A stretch of 52,025 nucleotides of DNA. It comes from an uncultured Porphyromonadaceae bacterium (GTDB lineage: Bacteria > Bacteroidota > Bacteroidia > Bacteroidales > Muribaculaceae). The notes beneath the pieces are model-generated. The model made no database searches and was not told the DNA's origin. It was given only the letters and a program-made list of their open reading frames with translations. Location: positions 1-52,025 of the forward strand of contig UQLL01000018.1 in NCBI GenBank assembly GCA_900541835.1, in the 5' to 3' direction. The translations under genes and the position numbers were made by a program. Positions 1 through 6,918 of the stretch are shown here, piece after piece (the first letter of the stretch is position 1; each line of letters starts with the position of its first letter).

Positions 1-1
1 A

Positions 2-33
2 CAAAGATACGAATTATTTCTCTGATATGCAAA
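2..33 (-). promoter_or_regulatory. Outward-facing promoter within the left terminal repeat
   Basis: On the minus strand TTTG (30-33) is followed after exactly 20 bases by TATCTTTG (2-9), a perfect match to the Bacteroidota housekeeping promoter. It reads out of the window. The right terminal repeat repeats it up to TATC at the last base. It probably drives the first gene of the element lying beyond each end, for example a transposase, but that gene is not in view. Confidence 0.75.
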
Positions 34-55
34 TGTTTAATTTATAGAAGTTTCC
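6..55. repeat. 50-bp terminal inverted repeat, left copy
   Basis: Positions 6-55 are a perfect reverse complement of 51976-52025, the last 50 bases of the window. The identity stops abruptly at 55/56, where the two flanks become unrelated. Read toward the outside, both copies run into the same Bacteroidota-type promoter. This fits the end of a multi-copy insertion sequence, or the arm of an invertible segment, at which an assembler stopped. No transposase is visible inside the window, so which of these it is remains inference. Confidence 0.85.
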
Positions 56-98
56 ATAAGAGAATGCGGCACGGGGGCTTGCGGTCCCTACCGCGCCG

Positions 99-130
99 CA
101 AAGTTAGCAAATTTTTGTCAAACCCGGAAA
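99..130 (-). promoter_or_regulatory. Leftward promoter divergent from folA
   Basis: Minus-strand TAACTTTG at 99-106 lies 20 bases downstream of TTTC (127-130), a near-consensus -33. It would start a transcript at about position 94 running left, only some 40 bases before the terminal repeat. The gene it served is therefore cut off or displaced by whatever lies beyond the left end. Confidence 0.5.
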
Positions 131-173
131 GGCGCCGTTGCCCGCGGCCTGCCGCCGTCTCGGAAATTATTGC

Positions 174-181
174 TAACTTTG
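174..181 (+). promoter_or_regulatory. folA -7 element directly abutting the start codon
   Basis: TAACTTTG at 174-181 matches TAnnTTTG. No TTTG lies 19-21 bases upstream. Only four bases separate the box from the ATG at 186. In Bacteroidota transcription starts a few bases after this box, so the mRNA would begin at or beside the A of the ATG (leaderless). The alternative is an internal start at 219. Confidence 0.55.
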
Positions 182-185
182 CATT

Positions 186-836
186 ATGGCAATACAGAAC
201 CTGGTGCCCACCGAGGGCATGGTCGACGGCGACGAGCGGCGCACTTCCATCCGGCCCGTCGGCAAGGAATATTCGCAGATACGTCCGGCGGCGCAGCTGT
301 CGGTTATAGTGGCTGCTGACCGCGGCGGGGCCATCGGCCTGCGCGGAGGCATGCTCTGGCACCTGCCGGGCGACCTGCGCCGCTTCAAGGCCATCACCAC
401 CGGCAAGGCCGTCGTCATGGGGCGCAAGACCTGGGAGAGTCTCCCGCGCCGCCCCCTGCCGGGGCGCCTCAACGTCGTCATCACCCGCCAGCCCGGCTAC
501 CGGGCCGAGGGGGCCACGGTCGTCGGCTCCCTGCGCGAGGCCGTGGGGGTGGCCGCCGGCTCGCCGGAGATTTTCTTCATAGGCGGCGGAGAGGTGTACC
601 GCCAGGCCATGCCGATGGCAACGCGCCTGTACCTGACGCGCATCCTCGACCGGGCCCCCGAGGCCGACACCTGGTTCCCCGACGTCGACCCGCGTGAGTG
701 GACACTCACCGAGACAGAGTCCGTGCCGGCCGACGGGCCCGCACCGGCCTGCCGCTTCGAGAACTACGTCCGTACCGGCCGCGTTGAACCTAAGGACCTC
801 AATGACCATAAAGACCTTAGGACGCAAGAAAAATGA
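186..836 (+). CDS. folA: Dihydrofolate reductase
   Basis: Reduces dihydrofolate to tetrahydrofolate with NADPH in the cytoplasm, feeding thymidylate and purine synthesis. The DHFR fold starts near residue 38 (LSVIVAADRGGAIG), followed by the WHLPGDL substrate loop, the MGRKTWESLP cofactor motif and the IGGGEVYRQAM nucleotide-binding segment. At 216 codons it is longer than the usual ~160. There is an N-terminal extension of about 37 residues and a short tail. The tail (PKDLNDHKDLRTQEK) comes from a degenerate repeat around aaggacct/agacctta and looks like acquired low-complexity sequence. The next Met, codon 12 at 219, is an alternative start. The stop overlaps the next gene by 4 bp. Confidence 0.93.
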   Translation: MAIQNLVPTEGMVDGDERRTSIRPVGKEYSQIRPAAQLSVIVAADRGGAIGLRGGMLWHLPGDLRRFKAITTGKAVVMGRKTWESLPRRPLPGRLNVVITRQPGYRAEGATVVGSLREAVGVAAGSPEIFFIGGGEVYRQAMPMATRLYLTRILDRAPEADTWFPDVDPREWTLTETESVPADGPAPACRFENYVRTGRVEPKDLNDHKDLRTQEK

Positions 837-2071
837 AAGTAGTCTTCATCAACAAGAGCGACACCCGGGGGGGCGCGGCTGTTGTGACGCTGCGCCTGGT
901 GCAGGCGTTGCGCGCACGTGGCGTCGACGCCCGCATGCTTGTGGCCGAAAAGAACACCGGCCACGACTACGTGGCCCCGGCGGCGCCCGACTGGCGCCTC
1001 AAGTGGTCGTTCCTGGCCGACCGCCTGCCGCTGCTGCTCTGCAACGGCTTCCGCCGCAGCACCCTCTTCCAGGTCGACGCCGCCCTCAGCGGCCTGCCAC
1101 TGCACAGGCATCCCTGGGTGCAGGAGGCCGACGCCGTGGTGCTCGGATGGGTCAACCAGGGTCTCCTCTCGCTGCGCGGCATACGCCGCATCGGCCGGCT
1201 CGGCAAGCCCCTGCTCTGGGTCATGCACGACATGTGGTGCATGACCGGCGTGTGCCATCACGCACACCGCTGCCGCTCCTGCCTCGACTGCTGCGGCAAC
1301 TGCCCGCTGCTCGGCGGCGGCGCCGGCACATGCGACCTCTCCACCACCCTCTGGAAGCGCAAGCGCCGACTGTACAACGACATCGACATACAGTTCGTGG
1401 CCGTGAGCCGCTGGCTCGCCGACCGCGCACGCGAGTCCTCGCTGCTCGGCTCCGAGCGAGTGGCCGTCGTCCCCAACGCCTTCCCCGAGGTCCGCGACCT
1501 CCCCGCCCGCCCCGAACGTCCCACCCATATCATCATGGTGGCCGCCCGCCTCGACGACCCCATCAAGGGGCTGCCACTGCTTGCCGAAGCCACCAAGGCC
1601 ATGCGCCGCCTTGACTCCGAGCGTGCAGGAACGCTCCACCTCGACCTCGTGGGAGAGGTCCGCGACCCTTCCCGGCTCGACGACCTCGCCCTCCCCTACA
1701 CCCTGCACGGCACCGTCGCCGACAAGTCCCGACTCAAGGAGCTATACGCCCGGGCCGGCGCCGTCGTCTCCCCCTCGCTGTTCGAGACCCTGCCCGGCAC
1801 CCTGGTGGAGGGGCAGGCCCTCGGCGCCCTCCCCGTCGCCTTCGACCGCGGCGGACAGCGCGACATCATCGACCATCTCGACACCGGCTACCTGGCCGAA
1901 TGGGACGAGGACCCGCGCCGAGCCGGCGAGAACCTGGCCCGCGGCCTCCTCTGGGCCCTCGACCGCGCCGCCGAACCGGGCCTGGCACAACGCCTGCACG
2001 ACTCGGTGAATCGCAAGTTTGCCGCCCCCGCCGTGGCCGACGCCTTTATCCACCTTATCCGGAACCAATGA
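833..2071 (+). CDS. Glycosyltransferase family 4 protein
   Basis: A 412-residue GT-B glycosyltransferase, presumably transferring a sugar from a nucleotide donor onto a surface glycan at the inner face of the membrane. Seen: the N-terminal MKVVFINKSDTRGGAAVVT strand-loop with a GG acceptor-site loop. A cysteine-rich insert lies around residues 138-165 (CMTGVCHHAHRCRSCLDCC), a pattern known in some Bacteroidetes GT4 enzymes. The C-terminal donor-binding region runs from VVPNAFPEV through SPSLFETLPGTLVEGQALG, including the E-x7-E motif. It overlaps folA and the next gene by 4 bp each (ATGA), so it is translationally coupled. Acceptor and linkage cannot be told. Confidence 0.85.
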   Translation: MKVVFINKSDTRGGAAVVTLRLVQALRARGVDARMLVAEKNTGHDYVAPAAPDWRLKWSFLADRLPLLLCNGFRRSTLFQVDAALSGLPLHRHPWVQEADAVVLGWVNQGLLSLRGIRRIGRLGKPLLWVMHDMWCMTGVCHHAHRCRSCLDCCGNCPLLGGGAGTCDLSTTLWKRKRRLYNDIDIQFVAVSRWLADRARESSLLGSERVAVVPNAFPEVRDLPARPERPTHIIMVAARLDDPIKGLPLLAEATKAMRRLDSERAGTLHLDLVGEVRDPSRLDDLALPYTLHGTVADKSRLKELYARAGAVVSPSLFETLPGTLVEGQALGALPVAFDRGGQRDIIDHLDTGYLAEWDEDPRRAGENLARGLLWALDRAAEPGLAQRLHDSVNRKFAAPAVADAFIHLIRNQ

Positions 2072-3102
2072 AGACCACCCACCAGCACCTCATACCGCAG
2101 ACGGCGCCCCTGCGCCAGGCCCTCGAGCAGCTCAACGCCATGGGCGGCGCGCCACTCATCCTCTTCGCCACCGACGACGACGGCCGCGTGGCCGGCTCCC
2201 TGACCGACGGCGACATACGCCGCGCCCTGCTCCGCGGATGCACCCAGGAAACACCCGTGGCCCGGGCCATGAACGCAGCTTTCACCGCCCTGCGCCCGGC
2301 CGAGGACAATTTCGGCCTGCTCGAGCAGGCCCGCGCACGCAACCTCCGCATGATCCCGCGCCTCGACGCCGACGGACGCCTCGTCGCCCTGCTGGACCTG
2401 GACAAGGTAAAAGCCCTGCTGCCGCTCGACGCCGTGCTCATGGCCGGCGGACGCGGCGAGCGCCTCATGCCACTGACCGCCAGCACACCCAAGCCCCTGC
2501 TCCAGGTCGGCGGACAGGCCATAATCGACTACAACGTCGCCAAGCTCCGCGCCTGCGGCATCGACCGCGTGCACCTCTGCCTGCGCTACCTCCACGAGCA
2601 GATCGAGGCCCACTTCGCCGCACACCACGCCGACATCGACGCCCGCGCCATCGTGGAGACAAAGCGCATGGGCACTTTCGGCGCACTCAGCCTCGTCAGA
2701 GACTGGCGCCACGACGACGTGCTGGTCATGAACGCCGACCTCCTCTCCTCGCTCGACCTGGTGGAGATGTACCGACGCCACCGCGACACCGGCGCCGACG
2801 CCACCATGGCCGTCGCCCCATACACCGTGGCCGTCCCCTTCGCCATCATCGACACCGACGGCGACCGCATCACCGGCATGCGCGAGAAGCCGGAGTTCAA
2901 CTACTTCGCCAACGCCGGCGTTTACATACTGAAGCGCTCCCTGCTCGGCCGCATGGCCGCCGACACCTACGTCGACGCCCCCGATTTCCTGCTGTCGGCC
3001 ATCGCCGACGGCCTCAAGGTCACCTACTTCCCCATAGTCGGCACCTGGATCGACATCGGCACCCCCGAACAGTACGCCCGCGCCTGCTCTCTCATGAAAT
3101 AA
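2068..3102 (+). CDS. CBS-domain sugar-phosphate nucleotidyltransferase
   Basis: Residues 1-115 form a CBS pair (SLTDGDIRRALLRG; a second repeat ending LLDLDKVKALL). From about 119 there is a nucleotidyltransferase domain with the signature LMAGGRGERLMPLT, the PKPLL segment, the metal site NADLL and the C-terminal WIDIGTPEQY. This CBS-plus-NTP-transferase layout matches PtmE-type glucosamine-1-phosphate guanylyltransferases of legionaminic acid pathways and many relatives in surface-glycan loci. The substrate here is unproven: no other nonulosonic acid gene is visible. The start at 2068 overlaps the glycosyltransferase stop. Upstream codons in this frame are shadow sequence. CBS domains suggest allosteric control by an adenine nucleotide (inference). 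Confidence 0.85.
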   Translation: MKTTHQHLIPQTAPLRQALEQLNAMGGAPLILFATDDDGRVAGSLTDGDIRRALLRGCTQETPVARAMNAAFTALRPAEDNFGLLEQARARNLRMIPRLDADGRLVALLDLDKVKALLPLDAVLMAGGRGERLMPLTASTPKPLLQVGGQAIIDYNVAKLRACGIDRVHLCLRYLHEQIEAHFAAHHADIDARAIVETKRMGTFGALSLVRDWRHDDVLVMNADLLSSLDLVEMYRRHRDTGADATMAVAPYTVAVPFAIIDTDGDRITGMREKPEFNYFANAGVYILKRSLLGRMAADTYVDAPDFLLSAIADGLKVTYFPIVGTWIDIGTPEQYARACSLMK

Positions 3103-3114
3103 CACACACCCACA

Positions 3115-4275
3115 ATGGCCGAAAGCAACTTCATAGACTACGTAAAGATACTCTGCCGCTCAGGCAAGGGCGGCGCCGGCTCGCGCCACTTCCACCGCGC
3201 CAAGTACGTGCCCAAGGGGGGACCCGACGGTGGCGACGGCGGACACGGCGGCTCCGTGTACCTGCGCGGCAACCGCCACATGTGGACCCTGCTGCCACTG
3301 CGCTACCGGCGCCACATCTTCGCCACCGACGGACAGGCCGGAGGCCCCAACGGATCCTTCGGCGCCGACGGCGAGGACAAGATAATCGAAGTCCCCGTAG
3401 GCACGGCCGTCTTCGACGCCGACACCGGCGACTTCCTCTGCGACGTCACCGACGACGGCCAGACCGTCCGCCTCCTGGCCGGAGGCAAGGGCGGCTGGGG
3501 CAACCGCCATTTCGCAACCCCCACAAACCGCGCGCCCCGGTACGCACAGCCCGGACAGCCTGGCGTGGAAAAGGCCGTCGTGCTGGAGCTGAAACTCCTC
3601 GGCGACGTCGGCCTGGTAGGCTTCCCCAACGCCGGCAAGTCCACCCTGCTCGGCGCCGTTAGCGCCGCCAGGCCCAAGATCGCCGACTATCCCTTCACCA
3701 CCATGGAGCCCAGCCTCGGCATCGTCTCGTACCGCGGCGGCAGGTCCTTCGTCATGGCCGACATCCCCGGCATCATCGAGGGCGCCAGCGAGGGCCGCGG
3801 GCTCGGACTCCGATTCCTCCGCCACATAGAGCGCAACGCCGTGCTCCTGTTCATGGTCCCCGCAGACTCCAACGACATACGCCACGACTACCAGGTCCTC
3901 CTCGAAGAGCTCCGCCGCTTCAACCCCCAGCTCCCCGACAAGGGACGCGTGCTGGCCGTCACCAAAGCCGACATGCTCGACGACGAGCTCCGCGCCGAGC
4001 TCGAAAAGGACCTCCCCACGGACCTGCCCGTCGTCTTCATCTCCGCCGTCACCGGGCAGGGCCTCGACCGGCTCAAGGACGTACTCTGGGGCGAGATCAA
4101 CGCCCCGGAGAACCAACTGGCCGCCTCCGTGGCCGTGCACCGCAATCTCGCGCCCTCACACCGCGTTAAGGAAGAAGACGAGTTCATCTTCGCCCCCGAG
4201 CCCGTGGACGACGAACCCGCCGAACCCAACTGGGAAGAGGACTTCTGGGACGAGGAATCCTCCGTCAACAGCTGA
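3115..4275 (+). CDS. obg: Obg-family GTPase
   Basis: Essential GTPase that binds the 50S subunit and acts in late ribosome assembly and stress control. The glycine-rich Obg fold fills residues 1-160 (GKGGAGSRHFHRAKYVPKGG, GGDGGHGGSVYLRG, GGKGGWGNRHFATP). The G domain follows: G1 GFPNAGKST, switch region DYPFTT, G3 DIPGIIEGA, G4 TKAD. The C-terminus is a short acidic tail rich in E and D, rather than the OCT domain of some homologues; this is usual in Bacteroidetes. It follows the nucleotidyltransferase by 12 bp and may be co-transcribed with it. Confidence 0.96.
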   Translation: MAESNFIDYVKILCRSGKGGAGSRHFHRAKYVPKGGPDGGDGGHGGSVYLRGNRHMWTLLPLRYRRHIFATDGQAGGPNGSFGADGEDKIIEVPVGTAVFDADTGDFLCDVTDDGQTVRLLAGGKGGWGNRHFATPTNRAPRYAQPGQPGVEKAVVLELKLLGDVGLVGFPNAGKSTLLGAVSAARPKIADYPFTTMEPSLGIVSYRGGRSFVMADIPGIIEGASEGRGLGLRFLRHIERNAVLLFMVPADSNDIRHDYQVLLEELRRFNPQLPDKGRVLAVTKADMLDDELRAELEKDLPTDLPVVFISAVTGQGLDRLKDVLWGEINAPENQLAASVAVHRNLAPSHRVKEEDEFIFAPEPVDDEPAEPNWEEDFWDEESSVNS

Positions 4276-4310
4276 CGCCTCCCCCCGGCAGGCGGCTACT
4301 CTGCAATTGC

Positions 4311-4330
4311 CGCCGAGCTGCAGCTCGGCG
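4311..4330. repeat. 20-bp perfect palindrome between obg and the DUF1573 genes
   Basis: CGCCGAGCTGCAGCTCGGCG is a perfect 20-bp palindrome in the 88-base gap. Without a T-tract on the plus strand it is a poor intrinsic terminator. It could be an mRNA hairpin limiting read-through from obg, or a protein site. Confidence 0.45.
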
Positions 4331-4363
4331 CCCGGTCTTCCCAGGCCATCAAAAAAGAAAGCA

Positions 4364-4753
4364 ATGAAAACCAAGACCATAACAACCCTGCTCCTTCTCC
4401 TCTGCCTGGCCCTGCCCGCTCTGGCCAAGGCCCCCAAGGGCGACGCCCGCTTCGAGACCACCACCATCGACATGGGCACCATCCCCGAGGACAAGGGACC
4501 CCGCGCAGTGACCTTCACCTTCACCAACATCGGCGACGGCAACCTCGTCATCACCTCCGCCACCGCCCAGTGCGGCTGCACCAGGCCCGAGTACTCCGAG
4601 GCCCCCGTGGCCCCCGGCAAGAAAGCCACCGTCAAGGTGACCTACAACCCCAAGGGACGCCCCGGAGCCTTCACCAAGAACGTCACCGTGCGCCTGGCCA
4701 ACGCCAAGCGCTCCAAAGTCATCCTCAAGATCAAAGGCACCGTAAAGCAATGA
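4364..4753 (+). CDS. Secreted DUF1573 protein (129 aa)
   Basis: A signal peptide (MKTKTITTLLLLLCLALPALA) precedes a single DUF1573 domain, an Ig-like beta-sandwich (ASPM-SPD-2-Hydin relative). The family signature is visible: DMGTIPEDKGPRAVTFTFTN, then TSATAQCGCTRPEY and VTYNPKGRPGAFTKNV. DUF1573 proteins are widespread in Bacteroidetes and of unknown molecular role. The CGC/CGCT cysteine motif is conserved in the family. The start at 4364 is chosen because the signal peptide begins there. The 4-bp overlap with the next DUF1573 gene implies a coupled pair acting together in the periplasm or on the outer surface. Confidence 0.88.
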   Translation: MKTKTITTLLLLLCLALPALAKAPKGDARFETTTIDMGTIPEDKGPRAVTFTFTNIGDGNLVITSATAQCGCTRPEYSEAPVAPGKKATVKVTYNPKGRPGAFTKNVTVRLANAKRSKVILKIKGTVKQ

Positions 4754-5823
4754 CACGCCCCCTCAGAGCCACGATAAAGCCCCTCCTGGCGCTTTTCGCC
4801 CTGCTCATGGCCTATCCCTCCCAGGCCAAAGTAAAATGGCTCCAGACCGAATACGACTTCGGCACCTGGCACGAGGCACAGGGCAAGCGCACCGGCATCG
4901 CCCGGTTCGTCAACACCGGCCCGGACACCGTGGCCATCGCCAGCGTCCGCCCAAGCTGCGGCTGCACCGGCGCCGACTGGTACCAGGACCCCGTCGCTCC
5001 CGGCGACACCGCCTGGGTCAGCTTCACCTACGACCCCACACACCGCCCCGGCCGCTTCGAAAAGACCGTCAAAGTCTACACCGCTCCCGGTCGGCAGCTG
5101 CAGGTCATCAACATCCGCGGCACAGTCGTCGGCACCCCCGAGACCCTCCAGCGCGACTATCCAGTGGAGATGGGCGGCCTGCGCATGGCCGGGCTGGAGT
5201 ACGACTTCGGTGCCACCCCCCAGGGCACTCCACGCCACGGCTACCTCACCGGCTACAACCAGGCCTCGGACACCATCCGCCCGACCGTGAGCCTGGCCAA
5301 GGGTCCACTCGACGCCCGCATCGCCGCCCACGGAGTGGCTCCCGGCGAGCCCTTCACCGTCGGCTTCTTCCTGACCACCCGCGAGCTGAGTCCCGGCGCC
5401 CACTCCTGGCCCGTGCGCCTGCACTGCGGCGGCAAGACCCTCAACCTCACCGTGTCGGCCGACATCGAGGCCGTGCGCCCAGCGCTCGACTCCGCACAGA
5501 TGGCTCGCGCCCCTCGCGTGGCCGTCCCCTCCGCACCCGTCGAGATTCCCGCACCCAAGGGCGGCAGGGCCCGCTTCCGCTTCCAGGTGAGAAACGACGG
5601 CCTGAGCCCGTTGCACCTGGCACGCGTCTACTCCCGCGCCGAGGCCGTGCGCGTCGACAAGGCCCCCCGCACGCTCAAGCCCGGCAAGGGCGGAGAGGTC
5701 GAAGGCAGCATCGACCTCTCGGCCGTCGACGGCCCCGCCTACGGCTTCGTCGTCGAGATCATCACCGACGACCCACTGCAGCCCGTTGCCAAAGTGCGCG
5801 TCCTGGGCCGGACCGGCCGCTGA
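4750..5823 (+). CDS. Secreted DUF1573-repeat protein (357 aa)
   Basis: After a signal peptide (cleavage near YPSQA-K) the first DUF1573 domain reads TEYDFGTWHEAQGKRTG, RPSCGCTGADWYQ, FTYDPTHRPGRFEKTVKVY. A second, cysteine-free copy follows (LEYDFGATPQGTPRHGYLTG), then a third Ig-like stretch near residues 255-357. It is an expanded partner of the upstream single-domain protein, produced by ATGA coupling. The duplicated domains suggest a structural or binding role. No catalytic residues are recognisable and I cannot assign a function. Confidence 0.83.
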   Translation: MTRPLRATIKPLLALFALLMAYPSQAKVKWLQTEYDFGTWHEAQGKRTGIARFVNTGPDTVAIASVRPSCGCTGADWYQDPVAPGDTAWVSFTYDPTHRPGRFEKTVKVYTAPGRQLQVINIRGTVVGTPETLQRDYPVEMGGLRMAGLEYDFGATPQGTPRHGYLTGYNQASDTIRPTVSLAKGPLDARIAAHGVAPGEPFTVGFFLTTRELSPGAHSWPVRLHCGGKTLNLTVSADIEAVRPALDSAQMARAPRVAVPSAPVEIPAPKGGRARFRFQVRNDGLSPLHLARVYSRAEAVRVDKAPRTLKPGKGGEVEGSIDLSAVDGPAYGFVVEIITDDPLQPVAKVRVLGRTGR

Positions 5824-5868
5824 CCACGCCTCACCCAATCACCCTCAATTCTTAAAAATCCTTAAAAA

Positions 5869-5900
5869 TTTGGCCGATACGGAAAAACATACTACCTTTG
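5869..5900 (+). promoter_or_regulatory. Consensus promoter of tRNA-Ser
   Basis: TTTG (5869-5872), a 20-base spacer, then TACCTTTG (5893-5900): a perfect Bacteroidota promoter about 50 bases upstream of the tRNA. It shows that the tRNA is its own transcription unit rather than part of the DUF1573 operon. Confidence 0.85.
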
Positions 5901-5951
5901 CACCCGAAAAGGCATCCGAGTTCCATTCAGTGGAATTTCGGTTCCCATCCA

Positions 5952-6040
5952 GGAGAGGTGGGTGAGTGGCTGAAACCACCAGTTTGCTAAACTGACGTAG
6001 GATATCCATCCTACCACGAGTTCGAATCTCGTCCTCTCCG
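5952..6040 (+). tRNA. tRNA-Ser (anticodon GCU)
   Basis: Class II tRNA of about 89 nt. The acceptor stem GGAGAGG (5952-5958) pairs with CCTCTCC (6033-6039), with discriminator G. Anticodon GCT lies at 5986-5988 in the loop TTGCTAA. A long variable arm (GTAGGATATCCATCCTAC) is present, typical of serine tRNAs. The T loop is TTCGAAT. CCA is not encoded and must be added after transcription. It decodes AGC/AGU. Confidence 0.96.
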
Positions 6041-6046
6041 CCTGGA

Positions 6047-6081
6047 AGGCCCCGCTGTCCATCAGCGGGGCTTTCTTTGTT
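6047..6081 (+). terminator. Intrinsic terminator of tRNA-Ser
   Basis: Perfect 9-bp stem GCCCCGCTG (6049-6057) / CAGCGGGGC (6063-6071) with loop TCCAT, followed by TTTCTTTGTTT. It lies 8 bases past the tRNA end and closes this single-gene unit. Confidence 0.9.
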
Positions 6082-6364
6082 TCTGACATTGTCTGCAATC
6101 CGCTGCGCCTGAAAAGTCTCATCGCGTTTGTGAAAAATCAATGTTGAAGGCATGGAAAAACCTTGCCCCTATTCGGTTTGACTGTGAATTTTGCGTTCTC
6201 GTGGATCTAATTTTGAGCTAATGGGTTATCAGTCAGTGCTATAGGGTAGTTTTATAATGGATGCGGAAGGTTGCGGTTTAGAAGCCGGATGTTAATTACG
6301 TTAACACTATGTGCTTTAATTCTTAAAAAAATGTAAAGGATGGCGTGGGTGGTGGATTTTATGC

Positions 6365-6372
6365 TATCTTTG
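6365..6372 (+). promoter_or_regulatory. Probable -7 element for ybeY-mnmG; remainder of the 6082-6492 gap
   Basis: TATCTTTG at 6365-6372 is a full -7 match without a clear -33. It would give a leader of about 115 nt before ybeY. The rest of the 410-base AT-rich gap between the tRNA terminator and ybeY contains one more isolated -7-like box (TAATTTTG, 6208-6215) and no plausible gene. I see nothing else in it. Confidence 0.5.
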
Positions 6373-6492
6373 CAAGTTGCTGACTGAGGCACAGCCGAAA
6401 GCTGGTAACGGAATGCCTGATTTGGTTTTTCAAGCTGAATCTGATGTTCGCGAAAGCTGGGGGTAGGATAGCCACGGGAGGCAGACGGAATT

Positions 6493-6918
6493 ATGAGTAT
6501 GATCAATTTCATGGCCGAGGGGGTGGCGATGCCCGACCTCGACCAGGCCCGGATAGGGGAGTGGGTCGACGCCGTCGCCCGAGCACACGGCAGGTCTGTG
6601 GGCCAGGTGACGTACGTCTTCTGCGACGACGACTACATCCTGTGCACAAACCGCGAGTTCCTGCAGCACGACTACTTCACCGACATCATCACCTTCGACT
6701 ATACACGCGGGCGTCGCATTGGCGGCGACCTCGTCATATCCCTCGACACGGTCCGCTCCAACGCCGAGGGTTTAGGAGTGCCATACTCCCGCGAGCTGCT
6801 CCGGGTGGTTATCCACGGCGTGCTGCACTTGTGCGGCATCAACGACAAAGGCCCCGGCGAGCGCGAGATAATGGAGCGCCACGAGAACGAGGCCCTCGCC
6901 ATCTACGACCGGCTATGA
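6493..6918 (+). CDS. ybeY: Endoribonuclease YbeY (16S rRNA maturation)
   Basis: A 141-residue metal-dependent RNase for 16S rRNA 3' end processing and ribosome quality control. The metal-binding motif appears as HGVLHLCGINDKGPGEREIM around residues 111-130. The family form is HGxLHLxGYDH; here the third ligand region is NDKG-PGE, as is common in Bacteroidetes homologues. The upstream core VFCDDDYILCTNREFL and DIITFDY is also conserved. The stop overlaps the mnmG start (ATGA), so the two translation-related genes form an operon. Confidence 0.93.
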   Translation: MSMINFMAEGVAMPDLDQARIGEWVDAVARAHGRSVGQVTYVFCDDDYILCTNREFLQHDYFTDIITFDYTRGRRIGGDLVISLDTVRSNAEGLGVPYSRELLRVVIHGVLHLCGINDKGPGEREIMERHENEALAIYDRL

